IMG/VR virus record: IMGVR_UViG_3300034407_003420 | Location: 1 to 28,137 of that record | DNA: 28,137 nt | Source of the DNA: a virus | Strand: one strand, 5' to 3' | In this document: piece by piece, positions 1 through 7,622 of the stretch | Layout: each line of letters starts with the position of its first letter | Numbering within the stretch: position 1 is the first letter of the stretch | Notes under the pieces: generated by a model | What the model saw: only the letters and a program-made list of their open reading frames with translations | Told to the model about the DNA's origin: nothing | The model's database searches: none | Translations under genes and position numbers: made by a program

Positions 1-344
1 CCTCGTCCACCCCTTAAAGTGTAAACACCGTTGGGGAGCATCTCCGGGGCGGGAGGTGGAGGTGGAGGTGGAGGTGTAGGAGTTTCTGTAAATCCTGGTG
101 GTGTTGCTGTTGGTGTTGGTGTTACTAAGTTAACAACAATATTTGCTGAACTACCATTACAAGTACCTGCAGTTATTGTAGCTGTAATAGTTGCTCCAAC
201 GTTAGCTGTAACGCTAACTCCTGTTTGTAAAGCAGATACAGTAGTAGACCCAGGAGAAATAGTTCCTGTAGAAGCAGATAGGGTGACAGTTTCTGTCCCC
301 GCGTATGAGCCTCCAAATGTACCTTGTAATGTAAATGTAGCCAT
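1..344 (-). CDS. Thr-Pro-linked modular virion protein, N-terminal part (cut by window start)
   Basis: The frame opens at an ATG (342-344) preceded by an A-rich run, 14 bases after the stop of the upstream tail gene, and runs off the window without a stop. Residues 1-74 form a Ser/Thr/Gly/Ala-rich beta-type domain with a single Cys near residue 62. A Thr-Pro linker begins at residue 75 and contains the motif [10 protein letters not shown]. Down to base 72 the reading is identical and in phase with the other window end. Joined to 25871-28060 it makes a single 820-residue protein. Bases 1-71 instead continue as a Pro run followed by PAPEMLPNGVYTLRGGR, which is GC-rich and unlike the rest. I regard this tail as a variant or chimeric tip. 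The function is not known. The position after two tail proteins and before the tape measure in the circle suggests a tail-tip or surface appendage. Confidence 0.8.
   Translation of the reverse strand, partial: MATFTLQGTFGGSYAGTETVTLSASTGTISPGSTTVSALQTGVSVTANVGATITATITAGTCNGSSANIVVNLVTPTPTATPPGFTETPTPPPPPPPPAPEMLPNGVYTLRGGR
72..148. repeat. Left copy of 77-bp exact terminal repeat
   Basis: Bases 72-148 are identical to 28061-28137. The first 51 or so bases encode Thr-Pro linker, but the rest (CTAAGTTAACAACAATATTT and following) is ordinary unique coding sequence, so this is not merely two linkers resembling each other. The match ends exactly at the right edge of the window, and upstream of base 72 the two copies diverge. 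A 77-base overlap is what a de Bruijn assembly with k=77 leaves when a contig returns to its own path. Confidence 0.95.
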
Positions 345-358
345 TAGTTATTTTTTTT

Positions 359-2665
359 TTAGCTTATGTTCAATTCAAATTCACATCCTGTTTGATTGAA
401 AATGTTTAATTCAAAATCACAATTTGCAGGTGTTACTGTGGGTGTTGGTGTTGGTGCTGGTGTTGCAGTTGGTGTAGGTGTAATGTAAATACCTTCTCCA
501 TATACTGGTCTTTGTTTTAATAGCTCAACTTCAACAACATCATCTTGGGTTAAATTAAACCCACTAATTTTGTTTATCCTATATTGCTCGCCATGAATAA
601 ATATTCTATCGTTTAATCTTATGTTTTTGTATTCCGTCGGTGAAAATTCTAAGTCTAAAGTAACTTTTCTATTTTCATCCCAATACAATGTATTTATATA
701 ATTTTTCCAAAATGAATCAAATGCATCCTTACCTTGAATAGTAGGATCATAGTACATTGAAATTAAATTAAAATAATCATTGGAAAAATTTAAATCTATA
801 GTATTAGCACCTGGTGTTAATGATTGTAGATTTGATATAGTAGAATAAAATGCACTGTCTTCAAATCCATAATATATTTTACCTAAAGGAACATAGGAAG
901 GTACTTCAACATCAACTTTATAACCTAATCTAGGTTTAAATTGAAATGATGTTTGTGCTGTATTTTCAAATTTATATAAATGAGGTACTACTGCTGATCC
1001 TGTAGATAAATTAAATGTTGGGTTATTATCTGAATCTAATGATCCAGATTCAATCATTGGTCCTAATACAGTTGGTCCAAATACAGTTTCTATTTTTTTA
1101 CTTCCTACAGGTATATTAGAATCAGCAATAACTTCTTGAGTACCATATTGAAAGTTAGGTGCATTATCTTTAGCTATTTTACTAAACCTATCATTATCAT
1201 CTTTATCCTTAATTAATAATGTTTTAGGTTGTTCATTAACAGGATGTTTAATTGATATTCTTTGAGCAGTATCGTATCTTGATGTCCAATCAATGTTACG
1301 ACCTTGGTTCATCCATTCTTCAAAGTTTTCAATTATTAATTTTTTACTTTCAGTAGGATGGGGTACCATTACGGCATTAAACTTAGTTAATAATCCTTTT
1401 AGAATATCATAAGCCTTTAATTTACTATCCCATTGTAATGCCATATCAATTGGGGCATTTGCAAATGATTTAGGAGCTGAAACACATCTAAATGAATTGT
1501 TAAAATTAGTTATCTGAGCAGCATTAGGACCCGTACCATTCTCATCATATCTTCCAAATACTGCTATAGTCTCATTAGCATTAAGTGTTCCATTAAATGA
1601 TACATTTAGAGTAGTATAACTTGAACCAGGTGTTAATGCCACAGATGTATTTGCTAATGATTGAGAACCATTTTTATAAATTGATAAGGTGTATGTTTGA
1701 ACAGAAGCTGGTACAAATAGAGTAAATATCTGTATTTGAGCTGAAAATTCATATTCTCCTGCTACTTGTGTTGTATATTCGTATTGTGAAGGATTATAAG
1801 CACCACCATTATTAGATAATACTTGATCAAATTGTATTTTAACAGTTGTAGCCTCAGGTGATGGTTGGATAAATGATTGTATTGATGAAAATGTTGGTAT
1901 AGATGATCCTGATAATACAGGCCCTAAACCATCTTGTCCTTTAGGTAGAATAAATAAATCATCAAATATAGAACCTGAAATTAAACTAGATTCGTATTTG
2001 TATCCTGCATAATCAACAATTGTATCTACTACTGCTCTAGCACTTAATGCAGGTAAAAATTGTCTTTCCTTCATTGGTGTAGAAGGATTTGCAATACCAG
2101 GATCAAATAGATTTCGATTTAATTGTATTCTAGGTATAGAAGGATAATCATCAGGAGTATCTGTTCCAAAATCACATAATGGGTAAAATACATCCCCATT
2201 TAACAATTCACCTTGCCATGAAGCAGATATTGAAGAAGAATTTAATGTTGTATTATATGCTGACCAATCAATGTCATTCATATTTGTTCCTTCAACAGTG
2301 TTTTTAAAATTAACTGTATCATCAGCAACTGTTACATTATATCCTATGTAACCTAAACCATCAGTAACTGTTTCTTCTAATTGAAATTCTCCACCTAATA
2401 ATCTTTCACCATTATAAAGTACTTCAGCATCAATTGTATTATATAAACCAGGTATTTGATCAGCTCCTACTCTATAAGCACCCTTAAAAAATGCGTTATT
2501 ACGTCTAGTTCCCGGTAGATTAAACGTTTGAGAACCAACCCCATATATCTCGCCGATTGAAGTATTTTCAACGGCAGATACATCAAGTCTTAATGGTATG
2601 TTACTATCAATGTCAAGATCGTACCATTCATTATTGTAATAAACTCGTAATATAAGATCGCCCAT
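359..2665 (-). CDS. Large tail protein with C-terminal Thr-Pro linker and peptide tag
   Basis: A 768-aa protein, resembling by recall large tail proteins of Bacteroidota and marine phages located in the baseplate or tail-tip region. I cannot assign a precise role. The body (about 1-725) is a mixed globular sequence. The last 40 residues are a Thr-Pro linker (about 729-747) followed by a Cys-containing tail, in which CDFELNI and CEFELNI occur one after the other. The start overlaps the stop of the preceding tail gene by one base (TAATG), indicating translational coupling. The next gene starts 14 bases beyond its stop. The linker and tag look appended to an otherwise ordinary tail protein, in the same style as the 650-aa and 820-aa proteins. 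Confidence 0.85.
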   Translation of the reverse strand: MGDLILRVYYNNEWYDLDIDSNIPLRLDVSAVENTSIGEIYGVGSQTFNLPGTRRNNAFFKGAYRVGADQIPGLYNTIDAEVLYNGERLLGGEFQLEETVTDGLGYIGYNVTVADDTVNFKNTVEGTNMNDIDWSAYNTTLNSSSISASWQGELLNGDVFYPLCDFGTDTPDDYPSIPRIQLNRNLFDPGIANPSTPMKERQFLPALSARAVVDTIVDYAGYKYESSLISGSIFDDLFILPKGQDGLGPVLSGSSIPTFSSIQSFIQPSPEATTVKIQFDQVLSNNGGAYNPSQYEYTTQVAGEYEFSAQIQIFTLFVPASVQTYTLSIYKNGSQSLANTSVALTPGSSYTTLNVSFNGTLNANETIAVFGRYDENGTGPNAAQITNFNNSFRCVSAPKSFANAPIDMALQWDSKLKAYDILKGLLTKFNAVMVPHPTESKKLIIENFEEWMNQGRNIDWTSRYDTAQRISIKHPVNEQPKTLLIKDKDDNDRFSKIAKDNAPNFQYGTQEVIADSNIPVGSKKIETVFGPTVLGPMIESGSLDSDNNPTFNLSTGSAVVPHLYKFENTAQTSFQFKPRLGYKVDVEVPSYVPLGKIYYGFEDSAFYSTISNLQSLTPGANTIDLNFSNDYFNLISMYYDPTIQGKDAFDSFWKNYINTLYWDENRKVTLDLEFSPTEYKNIRLNDRIFIHGEQYRINKISGFNLTQDDVVEVELLKQRPVYGEGIYITPTPTATPAPTPTPTVTPANCDFELNIFNQTGCEFELNIS
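425..481 (-). repeat. Thr-Pro linker at the C-terminus of the 768-aa tail protein
   Basis: Encodes about 19 residues of [18 protein letters not shown] type. It is followed by a 21-residue Cys-containing end with a repeated C-[DE]-F-E-L-N-I motif. Confidence 0.85.
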
Positions 2666-3915
2666 TAGTACCTAGAGTGTTTAGCATTTGCTTTTCTATA
2701 TTGAATTGTAAATTTGAACATTCGTTGACCAGCAACATTTGTTCTATATTGTTCCTCTGCATTAGTAATAATAATAGGCTCGAAATGAGAATCTACTTGT
2801 ACAAACACAGATGGTGATTCAAATAATTCGAATAGCCAAGTTGCTTGATTAGTAGTTAACCAATTAGTTTCTGCTGAATAGTTGTTTCCAAATTGATTTA
2901 AGTATTGAGTTTCTCCTCGTTTAGCATAATCATATGCTATTGTAGAAGTAGTTGTTGAATAATCTACATATGGTGCTCTGTATGTTTCTCTACTAAATGA
3001 TTCTCTTTCAGTAGTTGTCAGTGTTGCTCTATAATAATCGTAAACACCTAATTTATTAACAAAAGCAAAATTAGCACCTTTATGGTATTCACATCCTAAT
3101 TTAAATAAATGTTCAGGACTATTTTCATATCCAGCACCAGTAAAGTATCTAAGATAGATACCATAGTAAGGATATTGAATTGGATTATCGAAATAAATGC
3201 CTAAATCACCTACGTCTTCTATATTTTTAGGTCCTGCACCAATGTGAATTAATTTTGTATCTAAAGTAGTACCACTAAATCCTGGATTAAATACTTCAGA
3301 ATGAACATTAGTATAATCTGAATTATAAACGTTAATGTATACTTCTTCTACATTACCAGGTGTTCCATCATTTAAACTAGATAATGTTAAATAATCATCT
3401 CTGTATACCTCTAAGGCATTCAATATTGTTGTTGAATTAACGTCTGTATCCGTATTAGGACAATTTGTTAATGCATAATATGATGATGATGGCCAGTTAA
3501 AATTACCTGAATCTCTTTCTACTACAGCTGGTATTACTTGATTATCAGCTTCATTTGAACCTGAGAAATAACCTGTTGTAGCTAAACTAGAAGATAATGA
3601 TGTACCATATTCTTCAGCAAATGCTATTTCAAATTCATTTATGTTTTTATTAGTAGATGATTCGGCAGGTGATGAACCTGACACAAGCCATGGTGTATCA
3701 AATCCCATGTGGTCATCTAACAGTCTAGACACTTCAAATACACCAATACCTGATGCATTAGCAACTTGTTTTATTGTAGATAACACCTGACTACCACTTG
3801 ATATTCTACAAAGGTATCTATGTTGTGGTGCATCAACAAAAGAACCAGATATGACATATATCATATCTGATTGTGTACCATTAGGGAATGTAGGTTGTTG
3901 ATTTATTGTTATCAT
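2665..3915 (-). CDS. Tail structural protein (distal-tail type, family by recall)
   Basis: A 416-aa protein rich in Ser, Thr, Tyr and Asn, with no signal peptide or membrane segment. A central stretch GANFAFVNKLGVYDYYRA is a motif I associate with tail proteins of marine and flavobacterial phages that lie next to the large tail protein. No enzymatic motif was seen. It overlaps the gp10-like gene by 4 bases (ATGA) upstream and the 768-aa gene by one base downstream, so the three are translationally coupled. Their order suggests tail completion, then distal tail components. A distal tail or baseplate role is inference. Confidence 0.8.
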   Translation of the reverse strand: MITINQQPTFPNGTQSDMIYVISGSFVDAPQHRYLCRISSGSQVLSTIKQVANASGIGVFEVSRLLDDHMGFDTPWLVSGSSPAESSTNKNINEFEIAFAEEYGTSLSSSLATTGYFSGSNEADNQVIPAVVERDSGNFNWPSSSYYALTNCPNTDTDVNSTTILNALEVYRDDYLTLSSLNDGTPGNVEEVYINVYNSDYTNVHSEVFNPGFSGTTLDTKLIHIGAGPKNIEDVGDLGIYFDNPIQYPYYGIYLRYFTGAGYENSPEHLFKLGCEYHKGANFAFVNKLGVYDYYRATLTTTERESFSRETYRAPYVDYSTTTSTIAYDYAKRGETQYLNQFGNNYSAETNWLTTNQATWLFELFESPSVFVQVDSHFEPIIITNAEEQYRTNVAGQRMFKFTIQYRKANAKHSRY

Positions 3916-4379
3916 GATTTAAATGCTACTTGAATTGATTGATCTATATCTTGTCCCATTGCTTGTTGTAATGCTTCATTACCAAATTCTTCCTGTACTT
4001 TTTTAATTGCAGGTGCAGCAAAGGGTTTTGCTTTAGGATTTGTTCCTCGTTTACCTATATTATATGCTATTGCCCATGCAAATGAATCTACTGTAGCCCC
4101 TGCTTTAGGTGTTAATGCTCTACGTTTTATCCAATTTTTAATTGGTGCTATAGGTGGCATTTTACCTGGGCCTCTACCTATACCCTCTTCTATTACAATA
4201 CCATACCATTCATTAACTGAAATATTTTCAATTAATTCATTTTCAAATGTTTCATTAGTAATTGATTTAGCTAAATCTCCGTTAATATATGATTTATTAC
4301 GTTTTAGATTAGCAACCATTTGCTCACGGACTCTATCTCCGTATTCACCTAATGCCGATATTGTATTTTCATTTTTCAT
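3912..4379 (-). CDS. HK97 gp10-like tail completion / head-tail joining protein
   Basis: A 155-aa protein. It opens with an amphipathic helix (GEYGDRVREQMVANLKRNK). A central Gly-rich segment EEGIGRGPGKMPPIAPIKNW is followed by conserved-looking helices around GKRGTNPKAKPFAAPAIKK. The pattern of substrate-less small protein, GPGKMPP loop, I-x-x-W-I and a PFxxPA motif near the C-terminus is typical of HK97 gp10-like virion morphogenesis proteins. These act at the neck during tail joining. It lies directly after the gene whose N-terminus resembles a tail terminator, a common neighbourhood for this family. Confidence 0.85.
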   Translation of the reverse strand: MKNENTISALGEYGDRVREQMVANLKRNKSYINGDLAKSITNETFENELIENISVNEWYGIVIEEGIGRGPGKMPPIAPIKNWIKRRALTPKAGATVDSFAWAIAYNIGKRGTNPKAKPFAAPAIKKVQEEFGNEALQQAMGQDIDQSIQVAFKS

Positions 4380-4380
4380 A

Positions 4381-6333
4381 TTATTCTGGGCCTACACAAA
4401 ATCTAGGTGAATCACTTACGTCTCTTGCTTCAACACTTACTCCATCACTTCCTATTTCTACTACTCCTTGATAAACCGTACCATCTTCATAAGCAAAATA
4501 AATAGTGCTAACATTATATGTTACCGGTAATACTAATTTTGTTGTTAATGATGGATCAACATAAAAGTCTTGAGTATTAATTACATCTGGATGTTCAACA
4601 AAACTTTGTGATACTGGATTATTTGTGTTAGCCTGAATATAGACTGTAGTATCATATGAAGCAGATGCAAATGGAAGTTGACTATTATAAAATTCACATG
4701 AACCACCATTTGCATAACTTTCTCCAGTAGCTAAAATCATTTCAAAAATTGATGCTGTTGGTGTAGCTGTTGGAGTAGGTGTTGGTGTACCTGTTGCTGT
4801 AGGTGTTGGAGTTGCAGGTGTAGCCGTTGGTGTAGCCGTTGGTGCAGTAGGAGTTGGAGTTGGTGTTTCCGTAAATCCAGGAGGCGTTACAGTTGGTGTT
4901 GGTGTAGGAGTACCTGTTGGAGTAGGTGTAGGTGTTGGTGTTACATCTTTATTACAAATCGTAATTGCAATAATTTCCTGTGGTCCACTTATTTGTCCAT
5001 TTGTTGTTTCAAATCTTACAGTACCAGAACCACTAGCATAAGTACTTGAACCTAAATAATCCCAATTAGTACCATGATCAACTCCCATAATAGAAGAAGA
5101 ATAAACATGATTTAATCCTGAATCACTATAAATTGTTTTATTTGCTAATATGTTACCTTCAGTTGATTCAAGTACATAAATTGGATCATCACCAATTGAA
5201 TAATCAGTTGATGTAGCTAAAATATAAACTGTTTTATTTGTTCCTCTATCAATAGTAAAATCACCACATGCTGGAGGTGATCCAGTCCAACCAGTTGAAC
5301 TTTCATTTATTGCAATTTCATAAATGTGATTAAATCCATCAAATGTAGCTGTTGGAGTAGGTGTTACGGCTGTTGCTGTTGGTGTAGCTGTTGGTACTGG
5401 TGTAGCAGTAGGTGTTGGTGTATTTTGTGCTAAACAATCTATACAATTATTATAAACAAAATCTATATCATTAGCAGATGAACCTGTTGATATACTCATA
5501 ATTTCCCAACAATCACCTAATATACCATTTATACTAACTGAACTACCAGTAGCTAATAAATCACCATAATTTCTTACAATATTTGTTTGTAATGGTGCAT
5601 TACACAATCTAACATCATAATAAGTTAATAATGCTGTTGGTGTAGGTGTTGCCGTAGGTGTTGCTGTAGGAGTACCTGTTGGTGTAGCCGTAGGTGTTGC
5701 CGTAGGAGTAGCCGTTGGTGTAGGAGTATTTGTAAATCCTGGAGGCGTAGCCGTAGGAGTTGGTGTTGCTGTTGGAGTAGCTGTTGGAGTTGGTGTAGGA
5801 GTTCCTGTAGCTGTTGGTGTAGGTGTTGCTGTTGGAGTAGCAGTTGGTGTTCCTGTAGGTGTAGGAGATGGTGTTATACGTGGATAATCACAGTAATTAT
5901 ACGTACCTACTGTTTGTATATTAATGTTTCCTACCCAACCATATGCTCTATCATTAAATGCCTCTAACGTTGGTATAATATTGGTAATTTCAATATCATA
6001 ACCTAATGATTGATTATCTGTAGGTGGTCCCCATGTAAACCAACTTCCTACATCATATATTAAAGTCTCCATTCTTGACATTACATCAATTGGAGATTCT
6101 GTAGATAATTTAGGTACATCTAAACAATATAGTTCAAATGATAATTGTCTTAATCTTGTTTCTTGATCATAACCAGGTGAAGACATAGGTCTTAAAAACA
6201 CATACGGGTATGCTATATTCTGAGATGATGCATCTAGATAATCTAAACTACCATGAGCGAAAGATGCTACATATAAATGTGCATCAGTTGCTTGTTCGAA
6301 TTGATTAACAATGCTTTTATAGGTTATGAACAT
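4381..6333 (-). CDS. Tail-terminator-like protein fused to Thr-Pro-linked Cys modules
   Basis: A 650-aa protein with a composite layout. Residues 1-150 resemble the small tail terminator proteins of Bacteroidota phages, including SFAHGS near residue 25 and a closing NYCDYP where such proteins usually end. A Thr-Pro linker follows (153-234), then a Cys module (236-302) ending NNCIDC, linker 304-330, a different module (335-463), linker 464-528 and a C-terminal module (529-650) with [11 protein letters not shown]. The first and last modules match module types in the 820-aa protein. No frame break separates the parts. The gene ends one base before the gp10-like gene. If the N-terminus is a tail terminator, the extension would project as whiskers from the neck. 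That placement is inference. Confidence 0.85.
   Translation of the reverse strand: MFITYKSIVNQFEQATDAHLYVASFAHGSLDYLDASSQNIAYPYVFLRPMSSPGYDQETRLRQLSFELYCLDVPKLSTESPIDVMSRMETLIYDVGSWFTWGPPTDNQSLGYDIEITNIIPTLEAFNDRAYGWVGNINIQTVGTYNYCDYPRITPSPTPTGTPTATPTATPTPTATGTPTPTPTATPTATPTPTATPPGFTNTPTPTATPTATPTATPTGTPTATPTATPTPTALLTYYDVRLCNAPLQTNIVRNYGDLLATGSSVSINGILGDCWEIMSISTGSSANDIDFVYNNCIDCLAQNTPTPTATPVPTATPTATAVTPTPTATFDGFNHIYEIAINESSTGWTGSPPACGDFTIDRGTNKTVYILATSTDYSIGDDPIYVLESTEGNILANKTIYSDSGLNHVYSSSIMGVDHGTNWDYLGSSTYASGSGTVRFETTNGQISGPQEIIAITICNKDVTPTPTPTPTGTPTPTPTVTPPGFTETPTPTPTAPTATPTATPATPTPTATGTPTPTPTATPTASIFEMILATGESYANGGSCEFYNSQLPFASASYDTTVYIQANTNNPVSQSFVEHPDVINTQDFYVDPSLTTKLVLPVTYNVSTIYFAYEDGTVYQGVVEIGSDGVSVEARDVSDSPRFCVGPE
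4750..4944 (-). repeat. Thr-Pro linker 3 of the 650-aa protein
   Basis: About 65 residues of [16 protein letters not shown], containing [10 protein letters not shown], which also occurs in the 820-aa protein. At DNA level the two PPGFTETP segments are near-identical, so they could recombine. Confidence 0.88.
5344..5424 (-). repeat. Thr-Pro linker 2 of the 650-aa protein
   Basis: About 27 residues of [18 protein letters not shown] type between the NNCIDC-ending module and the following module. Confidence 0.85.
5632..5877 (-). repeat. Thr-Pro linker 1 of the 650-aa protein (longest)
   Basis: About 82 residues of [12 protein letters not shown] type with one PPGFTNTP interruption. The DNA is an irregular array of 6- and 12-base units. 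It joins the tail-terminator-like domain to the first Cys module. Confidence 0.9.
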
Positions 6334-6337
6334 GGTA

Positions 6338-6514
6338 TTATTTATTTATTTCCACAGCCGCAGCCTCTTTTTTTTTTCCTGCTGCTTTAATGGGGGTATT
6401 ACCCGCTAATATTTCTGATACTTCTATTGCTGTAATAGAATAACGAGCAGCAATTTGATTATTATTTAATCCTTGCTTATGTGCTTCTTTAACAACTACA
6501 TTATAATCCATCAT
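6338..6514 (-). CDS. Small HTH-like protein with an A10 slippery tract
   Basis: A 58-aa protein beginning [16 protein letters not shown]; either of two adjacent ATGs could be the start. Residues 10-37 ([17 protein letters not shown], then [11 protein letters not shown]) look like a short helix-turn-helix of the type found in small phage proteins. The C-terminus is Lys-Ala-rich. The codons for GKKK form a run of ten A's (plus-strand T10 at 6368-6377). One inserted A would replace the end [10 protein letters not shown] with KRGCGCGNK, a plausible alternative C-terminus. The gene sits 4 bases before the tail-terminator fusion and just after a small membrane protein. Function unknown. Confidence 0.65.
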   Translation of the reverse strand: MMDYNVVVKEAHKQGLNNNQIAARYSITAIEVSEILAGNTPIKAAGKKKEAAAVEINK

Positions 6515-6519
6515 AATTT

Positions 6520-6744
6520 TTATTTTTTGAATTTACGCCCTGGTTTTTTACGAGTTATGTTTTTAGCAATGTTTTTGTATCGTATAATTTTATCTTCTAT
6601 CTCGTCAGCAAATTCCTCTACTGCATCTTCTACTGCATCAGGAATGAAATCCTTATCTTCATCTTTGATTTTGCCTTTATATAACATAATAACATATACT
6701 GCTATTCCGATTATTATTAAGGCTGATATAATATATAGTAACAT
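6520..6744 (-). CDS. Small single-pass membrane protein
   Basis: A 74-aa protein. Residues 2-22 are a hydrophobic segment (LLYIISALIIIGIAVYVIML), followed by a short basic turn. An acidic amphipathic stretch around DFIPDAVEDAVEEFADEI comes next, and the end is strongly basic (RKKPGRKFKK). Topology is probably N-out/C-in with a cytoplasmic helix. Holins and other small phage membrane proteins can look like this, but one segment and no neighbouring endolysin make the holin idea weak. It starts 3 bases after the stop of the frameshifted chaperone reading, so the genes look coupled. Confidence 0.7.
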   Translation of the reverse strand: MLLYIISALIIIGIAVYVIMLYKGKIKDEDKDFIPDAVEDAVEEFADEIEDKIIRYKNIAKNITRKKPGRKFKK

Positions 6745-6747
6745 AAT

Positions 6748-7586
6748 TTAGATAATTTTTCTACGTTGTGTTTGTTCTTTTAATGCTTTTTGTTCTTCTT
6801 TAATCCAATCACTATCAATTGACATATAATTTAATACAAATGTAAAGTTTAAATCAATGATACTTTTTTGCCCTGTGATATTGAGAATACCTGTGTTGGA
6901 GAGTTTATAAATTGTCGCAAACCATCCCCAATGTTCACTAAATGACTTAGATTCTCTATCATTAGATTCGTCTTCATCATCGTCTCGTCGTTGGTTGAAG
7001 AGGGCAGAGTACTCGTCAAGTACGCGCTTGCGCTGCCTAAAAAAAAACCCATGGCACCCAATGCATATTCTACAGGTAATTTTTTCATGTGATCAGCAGC
7101 CTCAAATCTATTTTCTGAATCGTACTGTTTTAATTTATAATGTTTAAAGATATTATCTACTTTTCTTTTATGTAGTAATACTTTATGTGCTTTCTTCCAA
7201 AAGAAATTATCGAATATATGTTTCTTAATTGGACGGTATAATATAGCACTTATTTCATGTAGATTTTCTATTGGGTCCTGACATAAACGTTCTAAATCAG
7301 TAAATTCACCTAATGACATAGCATTAATATTTGCAAACCCATATTCTATATCTTCGTATTTGAATATAGGATGAAATTCTTCTTTAATGTCTATTACCTT
7401 AGCTAAATCTTTGTATATAGCAGGTATTATGCTTGTATCCCATCCTTTGATTTCATCAACACTTATATTACATAAAATAGAAATAATTGTAATTGTTTTT
7501 TCTAATTCAGTTAAGTGTTCTAGAGACGTTATCTGTTGATATTGCTCTATTGTAATAAAATCCGGTATTTTTACAGCTATCTTCAT
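6748..7586 (-). CDS. Tail assembly chaperone-like protein, -1 frameshift fusion (GT-type), 279 aa
   Basis: Reading 183 codons from 7586 to 7038 and then stepping back one base gives 96 further codons (7038-6751) and a TAA at 6748. The extension begins RQRKRVLDEYSALFNQ. An acidic linker follows, then SEHWGWFATIYKLSNTGI, and it ends WIKEEQKALKEQTQRRKII. The W-G-W-x-x-x-I-Y-x-L segment is the sort of C-terminus I recall for full-length relatives. The frame stays open across the zero-frame stop at 6849. Alternatives are a 9-versus-10 homopolymer error, transcriptional slippage or a true inactivating mutation. The phased heptamer plus the GC-rich foldable sequence just after it favour programmed frameshifting. 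Confidence 0.65.
6849..7586 (-). CDS. Tail assembly chaperone-like protein, zero-frame product (G-type)
   Basis: A 245-aa zero-frame product. Residues 1-183 look like a protein recurrent in marine and Bacteroidota phages. Key segments are an N-terminal IEQYQQI helix, EYGFANINAMSLGEFTDLE, ISAILYRPI and LPVEYALGAMGFF. I take it for a tail assembly chaperone, by recall. After codon 183 the zero frame turns into a Ser/Thr/Asn-rich stretch lacking family character (GSASAYLTSTLPSSTNDE and on). Meanwhile the -1 frame carries a convincing protein sequence. Codons TTT TTT TTA at the switch form a phased U UUU UUA heptamer. It lies 36 bases after TerL and not next to the tape measure, where lambda-type chaperones usually are. 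Confidence 0.75.
   Translation of the reverse strand: MKIAVKIPDFITIEQYQQITSLEHLTELEKTITIISILCNISVDEIKGWDTSIIPAIYKDLAKVIDIKEEFHPIFKYEDIEYGFANINAMSLGEFTDLERLCQDPIENLHEISAILYRPIKKHIFDNFFWKKAHKVLLHKRKVDNIFKHYKLKQYDSENRFEAADHMKKLPVEYALGAMGFFLGSASAYLTSTLPSSTNDETMMKTNLMIENLSHLVNIGDGLRQFINSPTQVFSISQGKKVSLI
7003..7047 (-). promoter_or_regulatory. Candidate programmed -1 frameshift site: U UUU UUA plus downstream RNA fold
   Basis: On the minus strand T9 is followed by A (plus A9 at 7039-7047), giving codons GGT TTT TTT TTA and hence a correctly phased U_UUU_UUA. Four bases later comes GCGC-AA-GCGC (7033-7024), then GTACT-tgacg-AGTAC (7023-7009). GGCA (7037-7034) can pair with TGCC (7006-7003) around both hairpins, making a three-way junction. 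This GC-rich cluster is exceptional in this AT-rich genome. Confidence 0.65.
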
Positions 7587-7622
7587 TATCGATAAATATT
7601 TGATTATGTTTATTTCTATTTG

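Noticed and set aside
349-360. T10 run as a terminator between the 768-aa and 820-aa genes
   Set aside because: On the coding strand it is an A run with no stem before it. It reads as the A-rich initiation region of the next gene.
31-399. Open plus-strand frame with a Gly/Val-rich product
   Set aside because: It is the complement of the Thr-Pro coding sequence, and similar frames appear opposite other low-complexity genes.
4750-5877. Short tandem DNA units looking like a CRISPR or minisatellite array
   Set aside because: Units are 6-12 bases, irregular, always in frame and encode Thr-Pro peptide with varied codons. There are no spacers of constant length.
6748-6825. Independent 25-aa gene starting MSIDSDWIKEEQ
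   Set aside because: The same frame is open far upstream and makes better sense as the end of the -1 frameshift extension of the chaperone.
6864-6869. A6 tract as the frameshift site of the chaperone gene
   Set aside because: It could give a shift into the same -1 frame, but the heptamer is poor (C AAA AAA). The -1 frame already looks protein-like from the T9 site 170 bases earlier.
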